DNA from: Gilvibacter sp. SZ-19
GTDB lineage: Bacteria > Bacteroidota > Bacteroidia > Flavobacteriales > Flavobacteriaceae
Assembly (NCBI RefSeq): GCF_002163875.1
Contig: NZ_CP019333.1
Location: 2,844,864 to 2,908,863 of the forward strand
DNA length: 64,000 bases
Reading direction: 5' to 3'
Position numbers and translations under genes: made by a program. Positions 16,711-26,318 of this stretch are shown one piece after another (position 1 is the first letter of the stretch; every line of letters begins with the position of its first letter). The notes under the pieces were generated by a model. That model did no database searches. It was given only the letters and a program-made list of their open reading frames with translations, and was not told where the DNA came from.

Positions 16711-17652
16711 ATGAAGTTCCCTAAGACACATACACTTAAAGAGATCGCCGAACTCATCGGATCAACTTATGTTGGTGCCGACGATTTTCCTGTGGAGGGA
16801 ATGAACGAGATCCATGTGGTTACTCCTGGAGATATAGTCTTTGTAGATCATCCGAAGTATTACGATAAAGCATTAGAATCCGCAGCAACTGTGGTTTTGA
16901 TCAATAAAGAAGTGGACTGCCCAGAGGGCAAGGCCTTACTGGTTTCAGAAGATCCATTTAGAGACTTCAACACCTTGACCAGACACTTTATGCCATTTGT
17001 ATCTGCTTCTGCTTTAATTGCTCCTACAGCGAGCATTGGGCACGATACGCAGATTCAGCCTGGTGCTTTTATAGGAAACAATGTAACCATAGGGTCTAAT
17101 TGTGTCATTCATGCCAATGTGAGTATTTACGATCACTGTGTTATTGGAGATAACGTAACCATACACTCCGGAACTGTTTTGGGAGCCGATGCATTCTATT
17201 ACAAGAACAGACCGGAAGGTTATGACAAGCTCTTAAGTGGCGGCCGAGTGGTGATTCAAGATAATGTAGACCTCGGAGCACTTTGTACGATAGACAAGGG
17301 CGTTACCGGCGATACTACCATAATGAAAGGCACCAAGATCGACAACCAAGTTCATATAGGTCACGATACAGTGATTGGAGAGCGCTGCCTTATTGCCTCG
17401 CAAACCGGTATCGCTGGTTGTGTGGTAATGGGGAACCAAGTTACGGTTTGGGGCCAAGTAGGAATTACCAGTGGTATTACTATAGGTGATAAAACCGTTA
17501 TCTCTGCCAAAGCCGGCGTGAGTAAATCCTTAGAAGGAGGGAAGCATTATTTTGGCATCCCTGCGGATGAGTTCAGAAAGAAATACAAAGAAATAGCATC
17601 CATTAGAATGATACCTGCGCTGATGGAACAACTCAAACAACAAAACAAATAA
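16711..17652 (+). CDS. Second LpxD-like hexapeptide acyltransferase
   Basis: 313 residues, shorter than the LpxD at 12861. An LpxD-like N-terminal domain (about 1-100) precedes hexapeptide repeats (GNNVTIGSNCVIHANVSIYD and onward). The region around QVHIGHDTVIGERCLIASQTG keeps a His at the LpxD active-site position. The C-terminal third lacks the long closing helix. It may be a second UDP-3-O-acyl-GlcN acyltransferase with a different chain preference or act on another sugar nucleotide. It is followed 1 bp later by the NTF2-like gene. Confidence 0.85.
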   Translation: MKFPKTHTLKEIAELIGSTYVGADDFPVEGMNEIHVVTPGDIVFVDHPKYYDKALESAATVVLINKEVDCPEGKALLVSEDPFRDFNTLTRHFMPFVSASALIAPTASIGHDTQIQPGAFIGNNVTIGSNCVIHANVSIYDHCVIGDNVTIHSGTVLGADAFYYKNRPEGYDKLLSGGRVVIQDNVDLGALCTIDKGVTGDTTIMKGTKIDNQVHIGHDTVIGERCLIASQTGIAGCVVMGNQVTVWGQVGITSGITIGDKTVISAKAGVSKSLEGGKHYFGIPADEFRKKYKEIASIRMIPALMEQLKQQNK

Positions 17653-17653
17653 G

Positions 17654-18058
17654 ATGTCGAAAGAAGTAGTACGCAATTTTTACAAGGCCGATATTCTAGG
17701 TGATCCAACGGTATTAAAGACCTATTTCCATCCGGAGATAACCTTGATCTGGAACAGTAATGACGGGCTCACCATTATGAATTTTGACGATTTGGAAGGA
17801 TTCTTCGGAGAGATCAGAAATACCTACCACGACTTGCGTATTGAAGTTAGTCACCTATTGCAAGACGATAATTTTGTGACCATCCGTTACAAGTACTATG
17901 TGCGCACCATAGAAAACCCAGAAGAGGAATTGGGTATTGCCCATTTTATAGCTATTTGGGAGATCAAAGACGGCCAAATGTACCGCGGATATCAAGTAAG
18001 TCAGCCGGTTACTGACCTGGATGACACCACCGAATCTTATCACAAAGTAAAAGTCTAG
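17654..18058 (+). CDS. NTF2/SnoaL-like small protein
   Basis: 134 residues with the NTF2-like pattern: N-terminal helices (VVRNFYKADILGDPTVLKTY), FHPEITLIWNSNDG, DLEGFFGEIRNTYHDLRIEV, then beta strands ending FIAIWEIKDGQMYRGYQVS. Such cone-shaped folds bind small hydrophobic ligands or act as enzymes; nothing here points to one. Its tight coupling to the LpxD-like gene may hint at a role in envelope metabolism. Confidence 0.8.
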   Translation: MSKEVVRNFYKADILGDPTVLKTYFHPEITLIWNSNDGLTIMNFDDLEGFFGEIRNTYHDLRIEVSHLLQDDNFVTIRYKYYVRTIENPEEELGIAHFIAIWEIKDGQMYRGYQVSQPVTDLDDTTESYHKVKV

Positions 18059-18086
18059 TCCACTTACTTTTTAGGAGATAAAAGTG

Positions 18087-18094
18087 TATTTTTG
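18087..18094 (+). promoter_or_regulatory. -7 box TATTTTTG of sucD
   Basis: TAnnTTTG match 35 bp upstream of the sucD ATG, in the 71-bp gap. No -33 TTG was found at the usual distance. Confidence 0.45.
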
Positions 18095-18129
18095 TACTCC
18101 GAAAAATCAAATGTAAATCACAGCTACTC

Positions 18130-19002
18130 ATGAGCGTATTAGTCAATAAAGATTCTAAGATAATTGTACAAGGTTTCACCGGAAGCGAAGGAACTTTCCA
18201 CGCCGGGCAAATGATCGAGTACGGCACCAATGTTGTCGGAGGTGTAACTCCTGGTAAAGGTGGACAAACCCACTTGGACCGTCCAGTTTTCAATACCGTA
18301 GAAGAGGCCGTTAAGACCACTGGAGCGGACACTACTATCATTTTTGTACCACCAGCTTTTGCTGCGGATGCTATTATGGAGGCCGCCGATGCTGGGATCA
18401 AGGTGATCATTACCATTACTGAAGGAATCCCTGTGGCTGATATGATCAAAGCATCTAATTATATCTCTGAGCGCGATTGTCGTCTAGTGGGACCTAACTG
18501 TCCGGGAGTTATCACTCCGGGCGAAGCCAAAGTTGGGATCATGCCAGGTTTTGTTTTCAAAAAAGGAAACGTTGGCATTGTTTCTAAATCAGGAACACTT
18601 ACTTATGAGGCAGCAGACCAGGTTGTACGCCAAGGGCTAGGCATCACTACTGCTATAGGAATTGGCGGAGATCCTATCATTGGAACAACCACCAAAGAGG
18701 CTGTAGAAATGTTGATCAACGATCCAGAGACCGAATGTGTTGTTATGATCGGCGAGATCGGTGGACAGCTAGAAGCCGATGCTGCCAATTGGTACCAAGC
18801 CAGTGGAAGCAAAAAACCAGTTGTTGGTTTTATCGCCGGAGAGACTGCACCTAAAGGACGCACTATGGGTCACGCTGGAGCTATTGTAGGTGGTAGCGAA
18901 GACACTGCACAGGCCAAGAAACAGATCATGCGACAGTGTGGGATCCACGTGGTGGATTCTCCTGCAGAGATCGGGAAGAAAGTCGCAGAAGTACTGGGAT
19001 AG
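18130..19002 (+). CDS. sucD: Succinyl-CoA synthetase alpha subunit
   Basis: 290 residues, normal length. With the beta subunit it converts succinyl-CoA to succinate with NTP formation in the TCA cycle. The CoA-binding Rossmann domain opens IVQGFTGSEGTFHAGQMIEY. The phosphohistidine loop TMGHAGAIVGG is intact. The beta subunit gene sucC is not in the window, so the subunits are encoded apart. A terminator follows. Confidence 0.97.
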   Translation: MSVLVNKDSKIIVQGFTGSEGTFHAGQMIEYGTNVVGGVTPGKGGQTHLDRPVFNTVEEAVKTTGADTTIIFVPPAFAADAIMEAADAGIKVIITITEGIPVADMIKASNYISERDCRLVGPNCPGVITPGEAKVGIMPGFVFKKGNVGIVSKSGTLTYEAADQVVRQGLGITTAIGIGGDPIIGTTTKEAVEMLINDPETECVVMIGEIGGQLEADAANWYQASGSKKPVVGFIAGETAPKGRTMGHAGAIVGGSEDTAQAKKQIMRQCGIHVVDSPAEIGKKVAEVLG

Positions 19003-19020
19003 CCTGTTAATAGTTTTAAG

Positions 19021-19063
19021 AAGAGACCGTGTAAATTACCATAATTTTATACGGTCTCTTTTT
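19021..19063 (+). terminator. Terminator after sucD
   Basis: Stem AAGAGACCGTGTAAA / TTTATACGGTCTCTT with a 10-nt loop, followed by a T-run. Confidence 0.85.
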
Positions 19064-19119
19064 ATTTAAAGCCACCTCATTTCTTATCTTTACCATTCAA
19101 CCAACTAAAATTTACCACT

Positions 19120-19866
19120 TTGAAATTACTTGAAGGAAAAACAGCGATCATTACCGGTGGAAGCCGCGGAATAGGAAAGGGTATTGCAGAAGTATTTGCC
19201 GCCCATGGCGCCAATGTAGCATTTACTTATAGTTCTTCTGCCGAGGCAGCCAACGCTTTGGCAAGCGAGCTTAACGCCACAGGTGTACAAGCAAAAGCTT
19301 ATCAATCCAATGCCGCCGACTATCAGCAATGTGAGGACTTGGTAAAACAAGTACTCGAAGATTTTGGCGGGGTAGATGTAGTGATCAACAATGCTGGTAT
19401 TACCAAAGACAACTTGTTGATGCGCATGAGCGAAGAAGACTTTGACAAGGTGATCGAGGTGAACTTGAAGTCTGTTTTTAATATGACCAAGGCTATTCAG
19501 CGTACCTTTTTAAAGCAACGTAACGGATCCATCATCAATATGAGTTCCGTGGTTGGGGTAAAAGGAAACGCCGGGCAGGCCAATTACGCAGCTTCTAAAG
19601 CTGGTATTATAGGTTTTAGTAAGTCTGTTGCTTTAGAGCTGGGGTCGCGTTCTATTCGATGTAATGTGATCGCCCCAGGATTCATAGAAACGGAAATGAC
19701 CGCTAAGTTGGATCCAGACACTGTTCAGGGTTGGCGCAATGCGATTCCTTTAAAACGAGGAGGACAGCCAGAAGATATAGCCAATGCTTGTGTTTTCTTA
19801 GCCAGTGATCTATCGGCCTATATTACCGGGCAAGTGCTCAATGTGGACGGCGGAATGCTCACTTAA
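19120..19866 (+). CDS. fabG: 3-oxoacyl-[ACP] reductase
   Basis: 248 residues from TTG at 19120 (MKLLEGKTAIITGGSRGIGK). NADPH-dependent reduction of 3-oxoacyl-ACP in fatty acid elongation. The SDR motifs are complete: GGSRGIGKG cofactor loop, NNAG, Ser in NMSSVVG, the YAASK catalytic Tyr/Lys pair, and the C-terminal ITGQVLNVDGGM. The preceding AT-rich gap has TATCTTTA at about 19086, a near match to the -7 box. Confidence 0.95.
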   Translation: MKLLEGKTAIITGGSRGIGKGIAEVFAAHGANVAFTYSSSAEAANALASELNATGVQAKAYQSNAADYQQCEDLVKQVLEDFGGVDVVINNAGITKDNLLMRMSEEDFDKVIEVNLKSVFNMTKAIQRTFLKQRNGSIINMSSVVGVKGNAGQANYAASKAGIIGFSKSVALELGSRSIRCNVIAPGFIETEMTAKLDPDTVQGWRNAIPLKRGGQPEDIANACVFLASDLSAYITGQVLNVDGGMLT

Positions 19867-19888
19867 AAATTAGTACTCAAATCATTTA

Positions 19889-21919
19889 ATGTCGGCAACC
19901 ACCCTTTTGTATCTTATTGCAGTAGCTGTAGTAGCGCTTGGGGTGTCTGCTTATATGTATGGTTTTAAGAGTCGTTTAAATCCAAGATTGCGCTGGGCAC
20001 TTGGGTTATTACGATTCTTAACGCTGCTGTGTTTAGGAGTTTTGCTTATAAACCCTAAGATAGAGCAGGTATCGTATTATACCGAAAAACCAGCCTTAAA
20101 TGTATTGGTAGATAATTCGAGCTCCATTCGCAGCCTATCCAGAGATTCTTTGGTCAAAGGCTTGTTAAACGAAATAGTTACGGATACTGAACTAAAGCAG
20201 CGATTTAGAGTACAGGCCTATCAGTTTGACCAATCGTTCGGCCCTTTGGACAGTTTGGACTTTAAGGGCACAGCTTCTGATATTGCCACTGGTCTTCGTG
20301 ACCTTGGTGCCATATACGATAAGCAAGCCGCCACCACCGTTTTATTGACCGATGGAAATCAAACCTTAGGAAGCAACTATAGCAGTTTAGGTAGCCGATT
20401 GAAAAATCCTGTATTTCCTATAGTTGTGGGCGATACTACCCAGTACGAGGATCTCCGAATTACACGTGTCAACGCCAATAGGTATGCCTATCAGGACAAT
20501 GAATTTCCCTTGGAATTATCTCTGTCCTACACAGGAGATCGCAGTGTAAATACGAGTCTTGTTATTCGCAAGGGAGGGCAAGTGGTTAAACGACAACCAC
20601 TTGAGTTTAACAGCACCAACAACGCAACAACGCTCACACTTTATTTAAAGGCTGAACAAGTTGGTGTTCAGAACTATACTGCGGAATTGTCCCCTTTAAC
20701 TGCAGAGCGAAACACCAACAACAATTACCAACAATTTGCGGTAGAGGTTATAGATCAGAGCACCAAAGTGGCCATTGTGGCTTCAGTTCAGCATCCAGAT
20801 CTAGGAGCCTTAAAGAAAGCGATCACTCAACTAAAACAAAGGCAGGTCACTGTTTTGGAACCAACAGCCGCTGTTGGGCAATTGGATGATTATCAATTGG
20901 TCATTCTTTACCAGCCCGACTCGCGCTTTAATGCCGTGTATGAGGAATTGGAGCGCTTGAAAAAGAACAGATGGACCATCACCGGATTGCAAACGGATTG
21001 GGATTTTATCAATGAGGTACAACTCAAATATGCCAAATTAGGTGCAGCAGGTGAGGAGCTGGTCAGTGCAGAGACCAATAGGAATTATGCCATATTCGCT
21101 TTAGATCCTGTAGATTTTAGCAATTATCCGCCCTTATTGACCCAATTTGGAAGCCTGGATGTTTTTGTTCCTTACGATGAACTGCTGAGCCAGACCATAT
21201 CTGGAATATTCACAGAATCGCCCATGCTCTTTAGTTTTGAGTCCGATGGGATCCGTGAAGCCGTTTGGGATGCAGAAGACCTTTGGCGATGGCGTGCACA
21301 TGCGTATGTAGAGAACAGAGACTTTAAGCAATTTGACGACCTTATTGCCAATATGGTGCAGTACTTATCCTCTAACAAGCGGCGCAGCAGGCTGGATGTA
21401 AATTTTGAGACCTTCTATTACAGCAATGCAGCCATCAGCATACAGGCTCAGTATTTCAATGAAAATTATCAGTTCGATCCGGAAGCATCGCTGTATTTGA
21501 CCTATACAAACTCCGCAGGAAACAGTCAACGACTACCCATGCTACTAAAAAATAATTATTACCAGGCTAATCTCAACGGACTGGCAGCAGGTGTTTACGA
21601 TTTTACTGTTTCTGTAGACGGGCAAGGTATTGCCAGAAGCGGTCAATTCAATGTGTTGGATTTTAGTGTTGAAGATCAGTTCATCAACCCGGACGCTTTA
21701 AAACTAAATGCACTGGCAAGCAGTAGTGGTGCGCAGTTGTATTACGAAGATCAGCTGGCTGAATTAAAAGCAGCGCTACTGCAAGATCCGCGCTTTGTGC
21801 CTGTTCAAAAAAGTAGGCAAAATGTCGTACCTTTAATATCCTTAAAATATCTGCTCGGCTTGCTAGCCTTACTACTTGCAGCAGAGTGGTTTACCAGAAA
21901 ATACAACGGATTAATATAA
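19889..21919 (+). CDS. VWA-like membrane protein
   Basis: 676 residues. Two N-terminal membrane helices (about 4-24 and 34-56), a large soluble region, and one C-terminal membrane helix (about 647-665). VLVDNSSSI at 72-80 has the D-x-S-x-S spacing of a von Willebrand A metal site, and LLTDGNQT fits the VWA Thr/Asp loop. The middle contains beta-rich Ig-like stretches. Proteins of this shape are often called BatA-like or aerotolerance-like in Bacteroidota, but no function is established here. It lies 22 bp after fabG and 10 bp before the prohibitin gene. Confidence 0.75.
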   Translation: MSATTLLYLIAVAVVALGVSAYMYGFKSRLNPRLRWALGLLRFLTLLCLGVLLINPKIEQVSYYTEKPALNVLVDNSSSIRSLSRDSLVKGLLNEIVTDTELKQRFRVQAYQFDQSFGPLDSLDFKGTASDIATGLRDLGAIYDKQAATTVLLTDGNQTLGSNYSSLGSRLKNPVFPIVVGDTTQYEDLRITRVNANRYAYQDNEFPLELSLSYTGDRSVNTSLVIRKGGQVVKRQPLEFNSTNNATTLTLYLKAEQVGVQNYTAELSPLTAERNTNNNYQQFAVEVIDQSTKVAIVASVQHPDLGALKKAITQLKQRQVTVLEPTAAVGQLDDYQLVILYQPDSRFNAVYEELERLKKNRWTITGLQTDWDFINEVQLKYAKLGAAGEELVSAETNRNYAIFALDPVDFSNYPPLLTQFGSLDVFVPYDELLSQTISGIFTESPMLFSFESDGIREAVWDAEDLWRWRAHAYVENRDFKQFDDLIANMVQYLSSNKRRSRLDVNFETFYYSNAAISIQAQYFNENYQFDPEASLYLTYTNSAGNSQRLPMLLKNNYYQANLNGLAAGVYDFTVSVDGQGIARSGQFNVLDFSVEDQFINPDALKLNALASSSGAQLYYEDQLAELKAALLQDPRFVPVQKSRQNVVPLISLKYLLGLLALLLAAEWFTRKYNGLI

Positions 21920-21929
21920 TATTGAAACC

Positions 21930-22745
21930 ATGGAAAAATTACCCAAACTAGGGATCCCCGTACTAATAGCAGTTATTCTACTGCTTATACTTTTGTTTAA
22001 ATCTTTTGTACGAATAGAAGCAGGTTATTCCGGCGTACTCTACGAAACGCTAAGTGGTGGTGTAGACCCGAACAAGCCGGCCATGCCTCAAGGACTTAAT
22101 TTTGTGATGCCTTGGAACGAGGTGATCAAATACGAAGTGCGTCAGCAAGAAGTATCAGAGAATATGGACGTACTGTCCTCTAATGGATTAGAAATTCAAT
22201 TAGACGCCTCTGTACTGTATCAACCAGATGTGTCGCAGCTCGGAAAATTACATAACGAAAAAGGGGAGAACTACCTCTCTCGATTGGTACAGCCAGCGAT
22301 TCGTTCGGCTGCGCGTTCTGTTGTTGGACGTTACACTCCGGAGCAATTGTATTCTACCAAGCGCGATGCTATTCAAGACGAGATCTTTGCAGAGACCAAG
22401 AAGATCTTAGACGAGGAGTATATTCAGCTTAACCGTGTATTGGTTCGAGATGTTACACTCCCACCAACTATCAAGGATGCCATCGAGCGTAAGCTAAAAC
22501 AAGAACAAGAGTCCTTGGAATACGAGTTCCGATTAGAAAAGGCAGAAAAAGAAGCAGAGCGCCAACGTATAGAAGCAGAGGGTAAGGCAGCGGCGAATAG
22601 AATTCTAAGTGCCTCGCTTACCGATAAGATCCTGCAGGAAAAGGGTATTCAAGCAACTTTAGAGCTTTCTAAGTCTCCAAATAGCAAAATGGTCATAATT
22701 GGATCTGGACAAGATGGGCTGCCGCTTATCCTGAACAACAATTAA
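21930..22745 (+). CDS. Prohibitin-family (SPFH/band 7) membrane protein
   Basis: 271 residues. An N-terminal membrane anchor (about 8-27), an SPFH domain (RIEAGYSGVLYETLSGGVDP through VRDVTLPPTIKDAIERKLK), then a long charged coiled coil rich in Glu/Ala (about 180-225). SPFH proteins form ring-like membrane scaffolds, often linked to protease control and membrane organisation. Probably co-transcribed with the VWA-like gene. A terminator within the end of the next, convergent, gene closes the unit. Confidence 0.88.
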   Translation: MEKLPKLGIPVLIAVILLLILLFKSFVRIEAGYSGVLYETLSGGVDPNKPAMPQGLNFVMPWNEVIKYEVRQQEVSENMDVLSSNGLEIQLDASVLYQPDVSQLGKLHNEKGENYLSRLVQPAIRSAARSVVGRYTPEQLYSTKRDAIQDEIFAETKKILDEEYIQLNRVLVRDVTLPPTIKDAIERKLKQEQESLEYEFRLEKAEKEAERQRIEAEGKAAANRILSASLTDKILQEKGIQATLELSKSPNSKMVIIGSGQDGLPLILNNN

Positions 22746-22766
22746 CTCGTTTCTAAATAATGAGAA

Positions 22767-24557
22767 TTAAGAGGCGCTGCTAGATGCAGTGCCTTTTTTA
22801 TTACGCCAGAATCTGTATATCCCAAATCCTGCCACAGCGGCTATACCAAACATGATCAAAGCACCCAGCAGATTGCTGTACAGTGCAAAGCCTAAACCAA
22901 ACAGGGAGGTGTAAACCAAAAGGATCCCCAAGAGCATAGAGCCCAGATCTGCAGTGAAATTATCACCACTCTCACGCAGGTTAATTTGTGCTTCGGATGC
23001 CTTGCGTTTTAGTCCGTTCCAACCGGTACCATAAGGCGTAATAGCATTGTAGAACGCAACCAGTTTATCTGTAGCAGTTGGGCGAGTCATTAGGGTAACG
23101 AGCAGCCAAGTGAGTGTGGTAATTCCCACGCCAATGACTAATACATAATGGTCGGCGATTGGAGTGAAGAATTCTTCGTGAACAAACTCGAAGTAAACGG
23201 CAACAATAAAAGAAACGATCATCCCGCTGATCTCCGAATAAGCATTAACACGCCACCAAAACCAGCGCATGATAAAAATAGAACCCGTACCTGCACCTAT
23301 CTGCAGTAATATTTTAAAGGTTCCATAGGCGTCTGTCAAGAACAAGGCCAAACAAGCAGCTATGACCATCAATAAGACCGTAGATATACGACCAACACCA
23401 ACGAGTTCCTTTTCTGAGGCTTCAGGTTTTATAAAACGCTGATAGAAATCCAGAGCGATATACGAAGATCCCCAATTCAAATGTGTAGAAATGGTACTCA
23501 TAAAAGCCGCTATGAGCGAAGCCAGCACCAAACCGAGAAGCCCGGCGGGTAATTTGGTCAACATGGCAGAATAACCCAGATCGTGACCCAGTACGGTATT
23601 TGGAAAGGCAGATCCTATGTCTGTGAGTTCCGGATAAAGTACCAAAGACGCTAAGGCGATCAAAATCCAAGGCCAAGGTCTAAGGGCGTAATGAGTAATA
23701 TTAAAGAGTAGGGTAGCGCCTATGGCATTCTTTTCGTCTTTGGCAGACAGCATGCGCTGAGCGATATAACCGCCTCCACCTGGTTCCGCGCCAGGATACC
23801 AAACACTCCACCATTGTACGGCTACAGGAATGAGCAACAATACAATTAGTGATTCAGTATCGTTAAAGTCTGGTAGGAAGCTGAGTTTATCGGCCACATT
23901 TGGATGCGCAAGCATAGCGTCCAATCCGCCGACCTCAGGCAGATTAATGATATAATATGCAGCCCAAATCGAACCTACCATGGCGACTAAGAACTGTAGA
24001 AAGTCAGTAAAAATAACACCTCGCAAACCACCAAGAGTACTGTATATTACCGTAATAACACTGGCATAGAGTACACATTGCCAGGGTTCCAAGCCAAACA
24101 TAACGCCACCAATTTTGATGGCTGCCAAGCATACAGAAGCCATGATCAATACATTAAAGATCACTCCTAAATAAATGGCGCGAAAACCTCTTAAGAATGC
24201 AGCGGCTTTACCACTATAGCGCAGTTCGTAGAATTCGAGATCGGTCACCACCTTAGATCGTCGCCAGAGTTTGGCGTAGACAAATACGGTAAGCATACCT
24301 GTGATCAGGAAAGCCCACCAGGCCCAGTTTCCGGAAACCCCATTTTGTCTGACAATATCGGTAACCAGATTAGGCGTATCTGCAGAAAAGGTGGTAGCCA
24401 CCATAGATATACCCAAAAGCCACCAGGGCATATTTCTACCGGACAGGAAGAATTCTTTGGTATTCTTACCTGCGCGTTTAGTAACGGCAATTCCAATAAT
24501 GGCAAAAACAATAAAAAAAGCGAGGATGATCCCCCAATCCAAGGTCGATAGAGACAT
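22767..24557 (-). CDS. Sodium:solute symporter (SSS family)
   Basis: 596 residues, mostly hydrophobic, about 13-15 membrane helices. SSS-family features include FFLSGRNMPWWLLGISMVAT near the N-terminus, YSTLGGLRGVIFTDFLQF, and AAFMSTISTHLNWGSSYIALD, the conserved core of Na+-coupled symporters. Substrate unknown (sugars, amino acids, vitamins or acetate are all possible). It is the last gene of a three-gene minus-strand unit with the helix-hairpin-helix and OmpA-like proteins. Confidence 0.92.
   Translation of the reverse strand: MSLSTLDWGIILAFFIVFAIIGIAVTKRAGKNTKEFFLSGRNMPWWLLGISMVATTFSADTPNLVTDIVRQNGVSGNWAWWAFLITGMLTVFVYAKLWRRSKVVTDLEFYELRYSGKAAAFLRGFRAIYLGVIFNVLIMASVCLAAIKIGGVMFGLEPWQCVLYASVITVIYSTLGGLRGVIFTDFLQFLVAMVGSIWAAYYIINLPEVGGLDAMLAHPNVADKLSFLPDFNDTESLIVLLLIPVAVQWWSVWYPGAEPGGGGYIAQRMLSAKDEKNAIGATLLFNITHYALRPWPWILIALASLVLYPELTDIGSAFPNTVLGHDLGYSAMLTKLPAGLLGLVLASLIAAFMSTISTHLNWGSSYIALDFYQRFIKPEASEKELVGVGRISTVLLMVIAACLALFLTDAYGTFKILLQIGAGTGSIFIMRWFWWRVNAYSEISGMIVSFIVAVYFEFVHEEFFTPIADHYVLVIGVGITTLTWLLVTLMTRPTATDKLVAFYNAITPYGTGWNGLKRKASEAQINLRESGDNFTADLGSMLLGILLVYTSLFGLGFALYSNLLGALIMFGIAAVAGFGIYRFWRNKKGTASSSAS
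22773..22799 (+). terminator. Terminator inside the 3' end of the symporter gene
   Basis: Stem GGCGCTGC / GCAGTGCC (one wobble pair), loop TAGAT, then six T. It serves the plus-strand unit and lies within the final codons of the convergent gene. Confidence 0.7.
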
Positions 24558-24558
24558 A

Positions 24559-25197
24559 CTAGTAGTTTTTCAGTCGCTCGGCTTGACCTACCCAATTGTC
24601 TCGTTCCATGCGTCCTGGGAAGAAATCGATCATTTCGGTAACTGTTTGAATATCCTCCCAATTGAACCTGCTGATCTGATCATAAGTGTAGATACCGATC
24701 TCGTTGAGCTTTTGTTCTATGTACGGGCCAACACCACTGATCTGGGTTAGATCGTCTTTTTCGCTGGCACTGGCGTAACCAAAATTGTCAAAATTGAGCT
24801 CCTTTTTCTCTAGAGCCTTCTGATAAGTAGCACTGGCTTTAGCTGCTACTTCTTGTTGGCTGCGGATCGGTGTCGCTGTTTCTGGTTCAGGAGTTATCGT
24901 GGTAACAACGGTTTGCTTTCTTGGCGGTGGAGCCACAGTGGCTTGTTGGGTGCGACTCTCTATGGTTTCTATGATCTTGGGTTCGATCTCTGTATAGAGT
25001 ACATCGATATCTTTTGCAGCCTCACTCTGGCTTGCATCAAGCTCCTTGCGAAGCTTCTTAATGGTCTTTTTGTATTTACCACTATTGAGTTGTAAGCTCG
25101 CCAAATATCCAATTAAAAAGGAACTGAGCATCAAAATACTGATCTCCAAGTAGGCAGACCACATATTGTTAGCGAAGATGTCAGCTAGTCCCTCCAT
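24559..25197 (-). CDS. Membrane-anchored helix-hairpin-helix protein
   Basis: 212 residues. One N-terminal membrane helix (about 15-37), a coiled, then Thr/Pro-rich linker, and a C-terminal HhH-like domain (about 150-212): DDLTQISGVGPYIEQKLNEI, then GIYTYDQISRFNWEDI. This C-terminal module resembles the fold found in NuoE-linked and ribosomal-L21-linked proteins of unknown role. The ATG overlaps the stop of the OmpA-like gene by one base. Function unknown; the envelope location is inferred. Confidence 0.8.
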   Translation of the reverse strand: MEGLADIFANNMWSAYLEISILMLSSFLIGYLASLQLNSGKYKKTIKKLRKELDASQSEAAKDIDVLYTEIEPKIIETIESRTQQATVAPPPRKQTVVTTITPEPETATPIRSQQEVAAKASATYQKALEKKELNFDNFGYASASEKDDLTQISGVGPYIEQKLNEIGIYTYDQISRFNWEDIQTVTEMIDFFPGRMERDNWVGQAERLKNY

Positions 25198-26156
25198 TAA
25201 TTAAAAATAATTTCTATCCGTCTATTTAGGTCTCTTCCGCGCTGGGAGTTGTTTGAGTCTATTGGTTCCGACTCTCCCTTAGATAAAGCCATGATACGGG
25301 TCTTATCTATGTTTCCTCTGGCAATAAAAAACCAGCGGACCTGTCTGGCATATTTTAGTCCCAGATTATAATTGTCTTGATAATTCCCAATATTGTCGGT
25401 GTGTCCAACGATCTTGACGGTGATCTCCGGCCTTTCTTCCAGTACAACTTTTATCTCTTCTAGGATATCGCGCAATTCCTTATTGACAAGAATTCCAGAA
25501 TTGGTAAATGTAGGGTAGACCACTTTATTCTTTGGAATAGCATTGGCCAACTCGGCTATGCGCTCTGTATCTAAAGGACTGAATTTAAAAGCTATACCGT
25601 TGTCGTAGGTATTGGTAGCATCAAAAGGAATGTCTTGAATATCTGATTTGATCACAATAACCTCTCTCGGGATACCTGCACTAACCAGCTCCTCTTTAAT
25701 GAATTCTCCTCTTATTACTCCGAAATTAGGACTCGTAAAGGCTTCGTCTGCACTGTAGCGAGAAACTACCGTTACCTCCATATCTGGATGTTCCAAGAGG
25801 TAATTCAAGATCTTGTACTTGTAATCGAGATTTGCGCTATTGCTATAAACTAGGGAATCGTTCTTTTTGATCTGTAATCCTTGATCGAAATAGAAGACCG
25901 TTAACCCATCGGCATCCTTACCGATAAGACCGTCACGCTGTACGGGCGTCTCAGTGGCTAATAGCGTATCTCGAGCGGCGATGGTAGTTGTAATGGTATC
26001 TTGGTTCACTTGTTCGATTACTTGCTGTGCTGTCGAATCTTCAACACTGCCTTTTGTCCAGGATATATTATCAGGGGCCTTAAGCAATGAATACAGCCAC
26101 AGTGCAAAAAAGGTCCAAACGGCAAATACCACTAAGGCTATTAGAAAATTCTTCAT
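25197..26156 (-). CDS. OmpA-family protein
   Basis: 319 residues from ATG at 26156 (a TTG three bases upstream is less likely). An N-terminal membrane helix (about 3-22) is followed by a periplasmic linker and two regions with the OmpA/MotB look. The C-terminal OmpA domain (about 215-319) has VTVKIVGHTDNIG, NLGLKYARQVRWFF and the peptidoglycan-binding RGRDLNRRIEIIF. It likely anchors to peptidoglycan from the inner membrane. First gene of the symporter unit. Confidence 0.88.
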   Translation of the reverse strand: MKNFLIALVVFAVWTFFALWLYSLLKAPDNISWTKGSVEDSTAQQVIEQVNQDTITTTIAARDTLLATETPVQRDGLIGKDADGLTVFYFDQGLQIKKNDSLVYSNSANLDYKYKILNYLLEHPDMEVTVVSRYSADEAFTSPNFGVIRGEFIKEELVSAGIPREVIVIKSDIQDIPFDATNTYDNGIAFKFSPLDTERIAELANAIPKNKVVYPTFTNSGILVNKELRDILEEIKVVLEERPEITVKIVGHTDNIGNYQDNYNLGLKYARQVRWFFIARGNIDKTRIMALSKGESEPIDSNNSQRGRDLNRRIEIIFN

Positions 26157-26289
26157 CAATGCACCCCAATCCCAATATAATGGACGAAAAATACTACAAA
26201 ATCAAAGATAAAACTAAAAAAAACTTCAGTTTTTCTACGTTAAAAATAAGGGGAATTATCAACCTTTTGTGAACAAAAGGAAAAGACTT

Positions 26290-26312
26290 AACCCCTGAAT
26301 AATCAGGGGTTT
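26290..26312. terminator. Hairpin between two minus-strand units
   Basis: Perfect stem AACCCCTGA / TCAGGGGTT with loop ATAA, just downstream of the gene ending at 26319. Only a weak T-run follows on the minus strand. Confidence 0.6.
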
Positions 26313-26318
26313 ATATTA

